Shown: positions 44,162 to 53,897 of the stretch, piece after piece
Position numbering within the stretch: position 1 is the first letter of the stretch
Layout of the letters: every line of letters starts with the position of its first letter
NCBI RefSeq assembly: GCF_001189535.1
Contig: NZ_CP012070.1
Coordinates: forward strand, 434,001 to 498,000
Source: Arsenicicoccus sp. oral taxon 190
GTDB taxonomy: Bacteria > Actinomycetota > Actinomycetes > Actinomycetales > Dermatophilaceae
Direction of reading: 5' to 3'
Length of the DNA stretch: 64,000 nt
The notes under the pieces: model-generated
The model's database searches: none
Seen by the model: only the letters and a program-made list of their open reading frames with translations
What the model was told of the DNA's origin: nothing
Program-made: the position numbers and the translations under genes

Positions 44162-47161
44162 TCACTTCGGGTCGAGCGTGACGAGCACGTCCTTGGCCGG
44201 AGCGGCGCCCTGCGCGAGCGACACCGCGCCGAGGTAGTGCTGACCCGCGGTCAGACCGGACCAGCCGACCGTGACGGTGGCCGGCTTGCCCACCAACACC
44301 GACTGGCTGGCCGGGGTGGCCGTGAGGTTGCCCTCCGCCTTGTCGGTCAGCACGAAGGAGTGCTGCTTGATCGCCAGCGAGCTCGCGCCGGCGAAGAGCT
44401 TGGCCTCGACGGTGTAGGTGCCGGGCTCGGGCTTGAGCAGGGTCACCTGCTCCTCGGCCGTCGCCTCACCGCTGGTGCCGACCTCCTTGCCGTCCTTCTT
44501 GACCGTCAGGTCGATGTCCACGCCCGGGGTGTAGTCGGAGTCGAAGGTCGCGAACCGCGCCACCTTTGCCCCCGCCGGGACCTGGACCGTGGTGGTCAGC
44601 ACGCCGCCCTGGGCGACCGTGCCGGTATTGACCTGCGACGGGATGGCACCGGCCGGCTTGGCCGTCAGGGTGCCGGACGAGCCGGGACGGATCGTCAGGG
44701 CCTGCGAGCCGGACGTCGTGGCGGCCTTGACCTCGCCCGGGTTGACCGACAGCGCGACGGGGCGGATCGCCAGCGGGCTGCGGACGACCTGGCCACGGTT
44801 GCCCTGCCAGGTCAGCGCGCCGAAGCCGTACTGGTCGAACTGCGCCGCGGTGCGGGTGAAGGTGACCGTGAACTTCTTGGTCTCGCCCGGCTTGACCGTC
44901 AGGACCGACGGCTCCACCTTGACGTTGACGCCCGTCGGCTGCTGGACCCGCGCCTTGTAGGTCGAGGTCTTGCTCTCGACGTTGCGGACGTAGCGGGTCA
45001 CGGTCTGCGTGCCGGCCAGGTCACCGATCGCGATGCTCGGGTAGTTGAGGTCGCTCGGGTCGATGGTCCCGACCTTGTTGCAGGTGCCCGCGGGCTGGAT
45101 CAGCTCGAGCTGGTTGATGCCGCAGAGATACATCATCCAGTCGGGAGCGTAGGAGTCGTAGACCAGACCCGGCTCCATGGCGTTGGCCGGGCGGACGTGA
45201 CCGGCACCGAAGTCCAGCGGGGTGGCGTTCTCGCCGCTGCGCTGGATCGGCAGGCCCTTGTCGTCCAGGGTGGTCGCCGTCGTCATCATCGCGGACTTGA
45301 CCGCCATCGGCGACCAGGTCCACTCGGGGTGCTTCTGCTTGATGAGGGCCGCGATGCCCGCGATGTGCGGGGCGGACATCGAGGTGCCGGACATCGAGTT
45401 GAAGTTGTTGTGGCCGTCCGCCTTGGGCGAGACCGCAGCGACGATGTCCACGCCGGGCGCGGTGATGTCGGGCTTGAGCAGGTCACCGCCACCGGCCAGG
45501 GCCGGGCCGTATGACGAGAAGCCCGCCATCTGCGGGTTGCGGGCGGCCGGGTCCAGGAAGGGGTCGCCCAGCGTCGCCGTGGGGTTGGGGTCGGAGTTGA
45601 CGTAGGCCTTGACCGGCGCGCCGTCGGTGGCCGACAGGTGCACCATCGGCACCGGCGTGTAGTCGGCGTTGAGCGACTGCGCGTCGGAGGTGTTGATCTG
45701 GATCATGCCGATGCCGCCGGCGGCCTTGACGGCCTCGCCCTTGTCGACGCGGGCGTTGCCGCCGCGGGTGCACAGGACGATCTTGCCCTTGATCTTCGCC
45801 GGGTCGAGGACCGGGGTGATGCCGTTGTTGTGGTTGTCGTCGGCGTCCGAGTAGCAGAACTTGACCTTGGCCGGGTCGGCGCCCGGCAGGCCTGCCTTCT
45901 CGGAGTCGATGACCGGGGCCGGGCCGACCTTGGCGCCGGTGCCGACGCCGGTGTAGGTCTTGCCGTTGCCGAGGGTCAGCGTCTTGGAGACGGCCTTGGG
46001 CGCGGTGCTCGCGGCCACGGTCATCTCCCACGGGGAGTTGTGCGCGACCGACGAGACGCCCACGGTGTCACCGGAGTTGCCCGCGGAGGCGGACACGAAG
46101 ACACCGGCGCTGGCGGCGTTGAAGAAGGCCACCTCGTCCGGCGTGACCGAGTAGACGCTGGACCCCGAGACGGAGTAGTTGATCACGTCGACACCGTCGG
46201 CGACCGACTGGTCGATCGCGGCCACGAGGTCCGCGGTGGCGCCGCTGGCGCGGCCGTCGGGGGTGGCCCACAGGGCCTTGTAGACGGCGATGCGGGCGGC
46301 GGGCGCCATACCGGAGATCTTGCCGACCGGGGTGCCGTTGATGGAGGCGTCGACCCCGTAGTTGCCGGCCGCGGTGCTCGCGGTGTGGGTGCCGTGGTCG
46401 TTGTAGCCGCGCGGGGTCTTGAACTCGAAGGGCTCGACCTTGGAGGCGCTGTAGTAGGCGCGGGCACCGATGATCTTGTTGTTGCAGACGACCTTGTCGG
46501 GGCCGGTGCCGCCGTCGCAGACGCCGTTCCAGTTCTGGTCGACCCGCCACTGGTCCTGCGGGTTGGCCAGGGGTGCGAAGGAGGGGTTCTCCGGCCAGAT
46601 GCCGGAGTCGATGACGCCGACGATCATGCCGGAGCCGGAGTTGGCGTTGCCGCCGAACTGCTTCTGCCACACGCCACCCGGGCCGTCGAGGCCGAGGAAC
46701 TTCGGCGTGGTGTTGGTGTCGATGGTGCGGATCTCGTTCTTCCACACCCTCACGACGTCCTTGGACTTCTCCAGCTTGGCAGCCTGCGAGGGCGTCAGCC
46801 GGACGGCCATGCCGTTGAAGGACGTGGTGTAGTCGCGGGTCTTGGCCGAGGCCGGGACGCCCACCTTGGCGAGGGCCGCGGAGTGCGTGCTCTCCAGGTG
46901 CTGCTTGTAGCGACGACCCGCGTCGGAGGCGACCTTGACCTTCTTGCCCGCGGCGGGCTTGGTGGCCGCGATGCCCTGGACCCCACCGGTGTAGGTGGCG
47001 ATCGGGTTGCCGGCCAGCTGGACGATGTAGAGGTCCGAGGCCCCCTCGCCGGCGGCCTGAGCGGGCAGGCTGGTCATCGCCACCGGCCCGAGCGCGACGG
47101 CCAGGGCCGCCGCGGAGATGACGGCCGGACGTCGTCGTCCGGCCCACTGGTGCTTGTGCAC
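44162..47161 (-). CDS. Secreted subtilisin-like serine protease (S8, PA-domain type)
   Basis: The 999-aa protein has a Sec signal peptide (RRRPAVISAAALAVALGP, cleavage after AQA), an I9-like propeptide with YIVQLAGNP and YTTSFNGMAVRL, and an S8 domain with the triad Asp VGVIDSGIWPENP, His YNDHGTHTAS and Ser SGTSMSAPHIAG. A protease-associated insert (KGKIVLCTRGGNARVDKG) lies before the Ser region, followed by fibronectin-like C-terminal domains, as in pyrolysin/cucumisin-type subtilases. No sortase motif or anchor is seen, so release to the medium is likely. The GTG start has GGAGGAAAT. Confidence 0.95.
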   Translation of the reverse strand: MHKHQWAGRRRPAVISAAALAVALGPVAMTSLPAQAAGEGASDLYIVQLAGNPIATYTGGVQGIAATKPAAGKKVKVASDAGRRYKQHLESTHSAALAKVGVPASAKTRDYTTSFNGMAVRLTPSQAAKLEKSKDVVRVWKNEIRTIDTNTTPKFLGLDGPGGVWQKQFGGNANSGSGMIVGVIDSGIWPENPSFAPLANPQDQWRVDQNWNGVCDGGTGPDKVVCNNKIIGARAYYSASKVEPFEFKTPRGYNDHGTHTASTAAGNYGVDASINGTPVGKISGMAPAARIAVYKALWATPDGRASGATADLVAAIDQSVADGVDVINYSVSGSSVYSVTPDEVAFFNAASAGVFVSASAGNSGDTVGVSSVAHNSPWEMTVAASTAPKAVSKTLTLGNGKTYTGVGTGAKVGPAPVIDSEKAGLPGADPAKVKFCYSDADDNHNNGITPVLDPAKIKGKIVLCTRGGNARVDKGEAVKAAGGIGMIQINTSDAQSLNADYTPVPMVHLSATDGAPVKAYVNSDPNPTATLGDPFLDPAARNPQMAGFSSYGPALAGGGDLLKPDITAPGVDIVAAVSPKADGHNNFNSMSGTSMSAPHIAGIAALIKQKHPEWTWSPMAVKSAMMTTATTLDDKGLPIQRSGENATPLDFGAGHVRPANAMEPGLVYDSYAPDWMMYLCGINQLELIQPAGTCNKVGTIDPSDLNYPSIAIGDLAGTQTVTRYVRNVESKTSTYKARVQQPTGVNVKVEPSVLTVKPGETKKFTVTFTRTAAQFDQYGFGALTWQGNRGQVVRSPLAIRPVALSVNPGEVKAATTSGSQALTIRPGSSGTLTAKPAGAIPSQVNTGTVAQGGVLTTTVQVPAGAKVARFATFDSDYTPGVDIDLTVKKDGKEVGTSGEATAEEQVTLLKPEPGTYTVEAKLFAGASSLAIKQHSFVLTDKAEGNLTATPASQSVLVGKPATVTVGWSGLTAGQHYLGAVSLAQGAAPAKDVLVTLDPK

Positions 47162-47364
47162 ATTTCCTCCCAGTTGATGGCACGCGGCAGAAGGAGTGCC
47201 GCTCCTGGACCCTATGTCCGTATCGGCCCGGGGTCCATAGGTGCCGTTGGGGAGCGCATCACGTCCTGTCAACCCGATCCCGCGCCGATCCCGTGCCGAT
47301 TCTGAGTACCTCTCGGTAACGCTCATGCTGGGGCGAGCCCGAGCCGCCACCCGAGGAGCCTGCC

Positions 47365-48303
47365 GTGCCCGGATCGTCCGTCGTCGCCGTCGGTCACTAC
47401 CAGCCCGCCCGGGTGCTCGACAACCACGAGCTGGCGCGGTTGGTGGACACCAGCGACGAGTGGATCACGCGGCGGGTCGGCATCCGCGAGCGCCGGGTCG
47501 CCGCACCCCAGGAGTCGGTGGCCGACATGGCGACGGCGGCGGCGCTCGACGCGCTGCGGTCCGCCGGCGTCGACCCGGGCGGCGTGGACCTCGTGCTCGT
47601 CGCCACCTGCACCAACCACGACCGGTCCCCCAGCACCGCCGCCCAGGTGGCGCGGCGCCTGGGGATCGCCTCGCCGGCCGTCATGGACGTCAACGCCGTG
47701 TGCTCGGGCTTCTGCCACGCCCTCGCCCTCGCCGACCAGGCGATCGCGGCGGGCAGCGCCACAAGGGCGGTCGTGGTGGGGGTGGACAAGTTCACGGACT
47801 TCGTGGACTGGAGCGACCGCGCGACCTGCATCCTCGTCGGCGACGGCGCCGGGGCGGTGGTGGTCGAGGCGTCGGGCACCCCCACGGTCGGGCCGGTCGT
47901 GTGGGGCTCCGTCCCCGAGATGGGTGACGCGGTCGTCATCAAGGAGCTGCCGGAGGGCTTCAGCCAGGAGGGCCAGTCGGTCTTCCGCTGGACCACGACG
48001 GCGCTGCCGCAGATCGCCCGGCAGATCTGCGAACGGGCCGGCCTCGACCCGCACGACCTCGGCGGGATCGTGCTGCACCAGGCCAATCTGCGGATCATCG
48101 AGCCGCTCGCCGCCAAGATCGGCGCGACCCGGGCCGTCGTCGCCACCGACGTGGTGGAGTCCGGCAACACCTCGGCGGCGTCGGTGCCGCTGGCGCTGTC
48201 CAAGCTGGTCCGCAGCGGCCAGGTGGCGAGCGGCGAGCCGATCCTGCTCTTCGGCTTCGGTGGCGGCCTGGCCTACGCCGGCCAGGTCATCCGCTGTCCC
48301 TGA
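47365..48303 (+). CDS. 3-oxoacyl-ACP synthase III (FabH-like)
   Basis: The 312-aa ketosynthase has the triad Cys in DVNAVCSGFCHAL, His in GIVLHQANLRI and Asn in ESGNTSAASVPLAL, with TSDEWITRRVGIRERRV at the N-terminus. It joins an acyl-CoA to malonyl-ACP. It stands alone, without the fab cluster, so it may serve a special starter unit or a secondary pathway. The GTG is preceded by GAGGAG and is divergent from the subtilase gene. Confidence 0.9.
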   Translation: MPGSSVVAVGHYQPARVLDNHELARLVDTSDEWITRRVGIRERRVAAPQESVADMATAAALDALRSAGVDPGGVDLVLVATCTNHDRSPSTAAQVARRLGIASPAVMDVNAVCSGFCHALALADQAIAAGSATRAVVVGVDKFTDFVDWSDRATCILVGDGAGAVVVEASGTPTVGPVVWGSVPEMGDAVVIKELPEGFSQEGQSVFRWTTTALPQIARQICERAGLDPHDLGGIVLHQANLRIIEPLAAKIGATRAVVATDVVESGNTSAASVPLALSKLVRSGQVASGEPILLFGFGGGLAYAGQVIRCP

Positions 48304-48323
48304 CCGCCCGCCGCCCCGCCCCG

Positions 48324-48362
48324 CGCCATACGGCCCCGCCATACGGCCCCGCCATACGGCCG
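48324..48362. repeat. Three 13-bp tandem copies of CGCCATACGGCCC
   Basis: Three exact or near-exact units (last base G in the third) lie right after the FabH-like gene and run into the inverted repeat at 48364-48432. Each carries the CATACGG form of the motif enriched across the window. Confidence 0.85.
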
Positions 48363-48363
48363 C

Positions 48364-48432
48364 GCCATTGGTCACCAATGACCGATTCGATCGTTCAGAT
48401 GGCCCCGAAAATCGCCATTGGTGACCAATGGC
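48364..48432. repeat. 17-bp inverted repeat made of two palindromes
   Basis: GCCATTGGTCACCAATG (48364-48380) and its exact reverse complement (48416-48432) are separated by 35 bp of less GC-rich DNA. Each arm is itself nearly palindromic (TTGGT-ACCAA). The element fills the gap between the convergent FabH-like and DUF364 genes and may act as a two-way terminator or a protein binding site. Confidence 0.85.
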
Positions 48433-48450
48433 GGCGGCAGCGAGGGTGGG

Positions 48451-49200
48451 TCAGGCGGGGACGCGCAGGTTGAAGAGGGTGAGGGCGCCCCGCATCGACG
48501 CCATGCCCTGCCCCTGCATCAGCGCGCGCCGGCACCACGGCGCGTCGTAGACCACCGACCCGCTCAGCTCGTCCACCCGGCCGGCGAAGGCCTCCGGCGC
48601 GAGCGGCGTGCTCGGCCCCACCAGCGTGGTCCGGGCCTGCGCCGCCAGCTCGAGCAGCCGGGGCGCGGTCTTGTTGGCCAGGGTCATGCTCGTCACGAAG
48701 GCGTGGTCGACCTCGGGCAGCACGAACTCCGCTGCCGCGTCGGGCAGGTCGTCCCCCTGGGGGTGACGCTCGAGGACCGCGAGGTCGCAGCGCCCCGCCA
48801 GCTGGTCGAGGTGGCGGAACCTGCCCACCACCGCGACCCGACGCCCCGCCACGAGGTCCACCGACCGCTCGAACGCCGAGGCGTCCCAGTCGATCACGTC
48901 CCCCGCGTGCTGCTCCAGCCGCTGCTGGGTGTTGCACCAGGCGTTGATGGCGGCGAGCCCGATGGCCGCCAGCCGGGGGTCCCAGGACCGCACCAGGGCG
49001 GCGACGTCGGCGAGGTCGGAGCCCACCACGTCCTGCGGGCCCTCGCGGTCGGGCCGCCCGACGTCGGGGACGCTGGCGATGCCCGCGCCGCCCGAGTCGG
49101 TCTCGACCAGGGCCCACCGCGACACCACGCAGGTGGTGACGGCGATGCCCCGCGGCACCAGGGCCACCAGGTCGTCGTAGAGGCTCCAGGCGCTGGTCAT
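48451..49200 (-). CDS. DUF364 / DUF4213 protein (putative metal-chelation domain)
   Basis: The 249-aa protein has an N-terminal DUF4213-like segment (WSLYDDLVALVPRGIAV, AAINAWCNT) and a Rossmann-like DUF364 domain (RRVAVVGRFRHLDQLAG, LAVLERHPQGDDLPD, VTSMTLANKTAPRLLELA, VGPSTPLAPEAF). The family is proposed to bind heavy metals or tetrapyrrole-like ligands, without firm biochemistry. The ATG overlaps the stop of the PBP gene (ATGA), so translation is coupled to it. Confidence 0.85.
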   Translation of the reverse strand: MTSAWSLYDDLVALVPRGIAVTTCVVSRWALVETDSGGAGIASVPDVGRPDREGPQDVVGSDLADVAALVRSWDPRLAAIGLAAINAWCNTQQRLEQHAGDVIDWDASAFERSVDLVAGRRVAVVGRFRHLDQLAGRCDLAVLERHPQGDDLPDAAAEFVLPEVDHAFVTSMTLANKTAPRLLELAAQARTTLVGPSTPLAPEAFAGRVDELSGSVVYDAPWCRRALMQGQGMASMRGALTLFNLRVPA

Positions 49201-51158
49201 GGCGTCCCCTCCAGGAAGCTCTTGAGGATCGGACCGGCGGTCCGGGAGCCGCCCTCCCCCTCGTCCACGAACACGGCCACCGCCAGGTCGCCGCGCGCCG
49301 CCACCATCCAGGCGTGCTTCCTGGGCGGCGTGGTCGTCCCGAACTCCGCGGTCCCGGTCTTGGCCAGGACCTCCCCCGGCAGCCTGCGCAGCAGCTCCCC
49401 GCTGCCGCCGGTCACGACGCCGCGCATCAGCGACCGCAGCGCGGCGGCCTCGGCGGGGGTGACGGGAGCGGCGGGCGGCGCCGGCGTCGTCGACGCCGAG
49501 GGGGCCGTGGACGTCTCCGCCGCCCCGGGCGTCGTGCCCGTCCCGGGCGTCGTCGCTCCCGCCCCGGCAGCCGGTATGACGATCCGCGGGGCCACCGGCC
49601 TGCCCGCCACGACGCTCGCGGCCACCGTGGCCATGCCGAGCGGGCTGGCCGTGATCTGGCTCTGACCGATCATCTGGGCGGCGTGCTCGGTCTGGGAGGT
49701 GGCGTCCGGGACCGAGCCGAGGAAGCCCGGGACCCCCAGGGCGGGGCTCGCGGTCAGGCCGAGCCCTGCTGCGGCGCGGGCGATCTCGCTGCTGGAGGCG
49801 GCGTCCCGCTGGGAGATGAACGCGGTGTTGCAGCTCTTGGCGAACGCCGTGGCCAGCGGGACCTGCCCGAGACCGTCGGCCGGGTAGGCGTCGTAGTTCT
49901 CGAAGACGCGCCCGTCGACGGCCACGGTGGGCGTGCACGCGACGGGGGTGGTGGAGCTACGGCCGGCCCGCAGCAGCGCCAGCGTGGACACGATCTTGAA
50001 GGTGGAGCCGGGGGCGTACTTGCCGAGCGTGGCCGTCGACTGCCCTTGTCCCCCAGGGCCGCTCGCGGCGGCCAGCACGTCGCCGGTGGAGGGTCGCAGC
50101 GCCACGACGGCGCTGGCGGGCTTCACCGCGGCGAGGAGCTGCTCGGCGCGGGTCTGCACCGACACGTCCAGGGTCGTCGAGACGTCGCGTCCCGCAACGG
50201 GATCGGCGGCATAGAGGGGGTTGGTCGCGCCGGCGTGCCGCAGCGCGACCCGCAGGCCCGGGGTGCCGCGCAGGGTCTCGTCCTCGCTGCGCTGCAGGCC
50301 GCCCAGCCCGACCACGTCGCCCGCGGCGATGGCACCGTGGGAGGCCTGCACGATCTCGGCCGTCGCCTCGCCGACCGAGCCGAGGATCGGTCGGGCGAAG
50401 GTGCGGGTCGGCGCCAGCGGGCGCTGGTCGTCGACCGCCGTGACGCCGGGCACCGAGGCCACCAGGGCGTCGATCCCCTTGGCCTGCGGGTCGTCCCGGC
50501 GCAGCGTGATCGCCTCCACGAAGGCTCGCGGCCCGGCGCCGCGCACCCGCGCGGTGTAGCCCGCGACGTCGTCGAGCCCGGCGAAGGCCGCCACCCTGGG
50601 CGCGGCGGCCTCGGCCTGCTGCGGCGTGACGTGCGCCTTGTCGACCCCCACCCGGACCACGGGCCGCGGCTGCACGATCGGGGTGCCACCGGCGCCGAGG
50701 ACCCGCCCCCGGGTGGCCGGGGTGCGGGTGACGGCGAGGCTGTCGCCGGCGGCGGCACCCGGGACGACGGTCGCCGGGGACCACGTGGCCCGCCACCGAC
50801 CGTCCTTGCGCACCAACGGCACCGACGTCTCGTAGCTCCACGGCTGCGCCGGCCCGAGCTGCCAGCTCACCGACAGCCGCGCGGTGGTGGAGTCCCCCTC
50901 GTCGGAGCCGCCGTCCACGACGGTGACGCGGGGCCGGCGCTCGCCCAGCGGCGTGCCGAGCGACTGCAGCGCGGTGGTGGCGGTGGCGGCGTCGGTGCCG
51001 TCCAGCGCCACGCCCGTCAGGTCCAGCCGCGCGAGGCCCTCGGCATACGCCTGGGCGACGTCACGCGAGCTCGGCGTGTCGGTGGTGCACCCGGCGGCCC
51101 CCAGGGCCAACGCGATCGCCACGGCGGCGCCCCCGCACCGCTGGGTTGTGCTCAGCAC
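49197..51158 (-). CDS. Penicillin-binding lipoprotein (class B transpeptidase)
   Basis: The 653-aa protein starts with a lipoprotein signal peptide ending in LGAAGC (acylated Cys about residue 24), then an NTF2-like MecA N-terminal domain, a PBP dimerisation domain (RPILGSVGEATAEIV) and a transpeptidase domain with STFK (nucleophile Ser), SCN and KTGTAE. It cross-links peptidoglycan outside the membrane and resembles M. tuberculosis PBP-lipo (Rv2864c). A Thr/Ala/Pro-rich insertion lies between SCN and KTG. The GTG start has GAGAGG upstream. Confidence 0.93.
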   Translation of the reverse strand: MLSTTQRCGGAAVAIALALGAAGCTTDTPSSRDVAQAYAEGLARLDLTGVALDGTDAATATTALQSLGTPLGERRPRVTVVDGGSDEGDSTTARLSVSWQLGPAQPWSYETSVPLVRKDGRWRATWSPATVVPGAAAGDSLAVTRTPATRGRVLGAGGTPIVQPRPVVRVGVDKAHVTPQQAEAAAPRVAAFAGLDDVAGYTARVRGAGPRAFVEAITLRRDDPQAKGIDALVASVPGVTAVDDQRPLAPTRTFARPILGSVGEATAEIVQASHGAIAAGDVVGLGGLQRSEDETLRGTPGLRVALRHAGATNPLYAADPVAGRDVSTTLDVSVQTRAEQLLAAVKPASAVVALRPSTGDVLAAASGPGGQGQSTATLGKYAPGSTFKIVSTLALLRAGRSSTTPVACTPTVAVDGRVFENYDAYPADGLGQVPLATAFAKSCNTAFISQRDAASSSEIARAAAGLGLTASPALGVPGFLGSVPDATSQTEHAAQMIGQSQITASPLGMATVAASVVAGRPVAPRIVIPAAGAGATTPGTGTTPGAAETSTAPSASTTPAPPAAPVTPAEAAALRSLMRGVVTGGSGELLRRLPGEVLAKTGTAEFGTTTPPRKHAWMVAARGDLAVAVFVDEGEGGSRTAGPILKSFLEGTP

Positions 51159-51252
51159 GATCGATCCTCTCGTCGGTCTCCCCCGATCCTAGGGACCCGG
51201 ACCTGCCGCCGGTCGGCGATGCCGCCGGGGTCGGTCGAGCAGGCGAGGTCTC

Positions 51253-53874
51253 CTACCGCCGGGAGGTCTGCGCACGGAGGGCGCGCAGCACGTGGTCGCG
51301 CTGCTCCACGACGAGCCGCCGCAGCCCGCCGGGCGCGGACGGGTGCTCGTCGAGCCACGCCTGGGCCGCCACCGGCACGGGGTGCTCCTCGGGCGCCTGC
51401 CCGTCGGCCAGGTCCGCGCCGCGCGGGAACAACCCGAGCACCGCCCGGGACGCGAGCTCCTGGCTGCGGGAGGACCAGATCTGCTCGAGCGCCGCGAAGT
51501 AGTCGGGCAGCAGCTCGCGGGTCAGCTCGGCGTGCCCCGGCTGGGAGTATCCGGTCGTCCACGCCGTCACCAGGTCGTTGGTGAGCGAGGTGTCCTCCAC
51601 CACGGTGCGGAAGGCCTCCCGCTTGAGCTCCGCGCGCGGGTAGGAGGCCAGGGCGCAGCGGTGCCGCACCGGCGCCAGGGAGGTCCGGTCGGCGTCCAGC
51701 TCGGCGTCCAGCTCGGTCGGCGACACCCGGTCCTGGGCGGCCAGCGACTGCAGGAAGGACCAGCGCAGCTCCGGGTCGAGCGCGAGCCCGGGCACGACGA
51801 GGCTGCCCTCCAGGAGCGCCCGCACCCGGTCGGCGCAGGTGGCGCTCGTCGCGGAGCCCGCGGCCAGGGTCCGGGCCCACACCAGCTGGTGGCCGGATCC
51901 CGGCTCGGCAGAGGTGAGCTCGTGGCCCACGCCCTCGAGGTATGCCGTCCGCAGCTCCTCCCGCCCGCGCACCGGGGTGTAGGCCTCGACGGCCGTGGCG
52001 GCGTTGGCGGTGACGATCGCGAGGAGCGCGACGTCCTCCTCCCGCGGCGCGTGGTCGAGGACGGTCTGGACGTAGTCGGCCGGGGCGAGCTCGCCGTCGC
52101 GGCAGGCGTTCCAGAGCGCCGACCACAGCACGGCCCGCGTCAGCGAGGACTCGATGGAGCTGAGGTGGCTGCGGACGGTCCGCAGCGAGCGGTCGTCCAG
52201 GCGGACCTTGGCGTAGGTGAGGTCGTCGTCGTTGACCACGACGAGGTCAGGGACCGGGAGGCCGCGGGCCTCCTCGACCTCCAGCTCGTCGGCGACCAGG
52301 TCCAGCTCGAGGCGGGCGGTCCGGACGAGCGAGTCGCCCTGCAGCGCATACAGACCCACGACGAGGCGGTGGGGACGCGTGACGGGCTCGCCGGTCATCG
52401 CGTCGACCGCGGCCTGGCGCACCACGAGCCGCTCGACGGCGTCGCCCGCCGCGGACACGGTCAGCTCGGAGGTGAGCGTCCCGATCCCGGCCGTCTGCAG
52501 CCACAGCCGGCTCCACTCCCCGAGGTCGCGCCCCGAGGCCGCCTCCAGCGCCTCCAGCAGGTCGCTCAACCCCGTGGAGCCGTAGGCGTGCTCGGCGAAG
52601 TAGGCCCGGGCCCCCGCGAAGAACGCGTCCTTGCCGACGTAGGCGACGAGCTGCTTGAGCACCGAGGCGCCCTTGGCGTAGGTGATCCCGTCGAAGTTCT
52701 GCCGCGCCGCCTCGACGTCGGGGATGTCGGCCACGATCGGGTGCGTCGTCGGCAGCTGGTCCTGCAGGTAGGCCCAGGCCTTGCGCCGCGCGCAGAAGGG
52801 GGTCCAGGCGTCGGTGAACTCCGTTGCGCGAGAGTTGGCCTCGGTGCCCATGTAGTCGGCGAAGGACTCCTTGAGCCACAGGTCGTCCCACCAGCGCGGC
52901 GTCACGAGGTCCCCGAACCACATGTGCGCCATCTCGTGCAGGATCGTGTTGGACCGCAGCTCGTGCTGCGAGCGCGTGGCGGCCGACTGGTAGACGTAGC
53001 CGGCGTCGTTGAAGGTCACCAGGCCGGGGTTCTCCATCGCGCCGATGTTGTACTCCGGCACGAAGATCGAGTCGTACTTGCCCCACGGGTAGGGGAAGGC
53101 GAACTGCTGGGCGAAGAAGTCCAGCCCGCGGCGCGTCGTGTCGAGGATCCGCTCCCCGTCGAAGGACTCGGCCAGGGAGCGCCGGCACAGCGCCGCCAGC
53201 GGCACCTCGAGCGGCTCCCCGTCCGGGCCGCGGCCGCGCCATACGGACTCCACCCGGTGGTAGGGGCCGGCGGCGACGCACCAGATGTAGGTCGACAGCG
53301 GCGGCGTCGGCGCGTGCTCCTGCCGCGCGATCGCCACCCCGGCAGCGTTGTGCCCCACCATCTCTCGCGTCATGACAGGCTGGTTGGCGAGCAGCTCCCA
53401 GTCGTCCGGGCCGGTCAGGACCACCGTGAACCTGCCCTTGAGGTCGGGCTGGTCGAAGCCCGCGAAGACCCGCCGGGCGTCGGTGGGCTCGAAGTGCGTG
53501 TAGAGGTAGACCTGCCCGTCGACCGGGTCGCGGTAGCGGTGCAGCCCCTCCCCGGAGCGCGAGTATGCCGCCTCCCCCCGCACCGTCACTACGTTGTCGC
53601 CGTCCTGCCGCAGCCCGCGCAGCAGCACGCGGTTGCCGTCGTGCTCCACCTCGACCTGCTCGCCGTTGACCTCCACGGACAGCACGCGCTCGCCGAGGAA
53701 GTCCAGGAAGGTCTCTGCCGTGGTCGACGCGAAGGTGACCGTGCTGACCGTCGGGAAGGTGGTCCGGGCCAGGTCGGCAGCCTCGGACAGGTCCAGCTCG
53801 ACCCGGTAGGTCGACACGGACAGGTGCTGCGACCGGTGCTGGGCCTCGGTGCGCAGGAGGTTGCGGGTGCTCAT
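51253..53874 (-). CDS. pepN: Aminopeptidase N (M1 metallopeptidase)
   Basis: The 873-aa zinc exopeptidase has the exopeptidase motif IGAMENPGLVTF, the zinc site LHEMAHMWFGDLV plus KESFADYMG (third ligand), and the long helical C-terminal domain of the ERAP/PepN class. It removes N-terminal residues from peptides in the cytosol. The ATG follows TAGGGT by 6 nt, a leaderless arrangement. Length and architecture are normal. Confidence 0.96.
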   Translation of the reverse strand: MSTRNLLRTEAQHRSQHLSVSTYRVELDLSEAADLARTTFPTVSTVTFASTTAETFLDFLGERVLSVEVNGEQVEVEHDGNRVLLRGLRQDGDNVVTVRGEAAYSRSGEGLHRYRDPVDGQVYLYTHFEPTDARRVFAGFDQPDLKGRFTVVLTGPDDWELLANQPVMTREMVGHNAAGVAIARQEHAPTPPLSTYIWCVAAGPYHRVESVWRGRGPDGEPLEVPLAALCRRSLAESFDGERILDTTRRGLDFFAQQFAFPYPWGKYDSIFVPEYNIGAMENPGLVTFNDAGYVYQSAATRSQHELRSNTILHEMAHMWFGDLVTPRWWDDLWLKESFADYMGTEANSRATEFTDAWTPFCARRKAWAYLQDQLPTTHPIVADIPDVEAARQNFDGITYAKGASVLKQLVAYVGKDAFFAGARAYFAEHAYGSTGLSDLLEALEAASGRDLGEWSRLWLQTAGIGTLTSELTVSAAGDAVERLVVRQAAVDAMTGEPVTRPHRLVVGLYALQGDSLVRTARLELDLVADELEVEEARGLPVPDLVVVNDDDLTYAKVRLDDRSLRTVRSHLSSIESSLTRAVLWSALWNACRDGELAPADYVQTVLDHAPREEDVALLAIVTANAATAVEAYTPVRGREELRTAYLEGVGHELTSAEPGSGHQLVWARTLAAGSATSATCADRVRALLEGSLVVPGLALDPELRWSFLQSLAAQDRVSPTELDAELDADRTSLAPVRHRCALASYPRAELKREAFRTVVEDTSLTNDLVTAWTTGYSQPGHAELTRELLPDYFAALEQIWSSRSQELASRAVLGLFPRGADLADGQAPEEHPVPVAAQAWLDEHPSAPGGLRRLVVEQRDHVLRALRAQTSRR

Positions 53875-53897
53875 GCGGCGACCCTATCCAAACCCCG

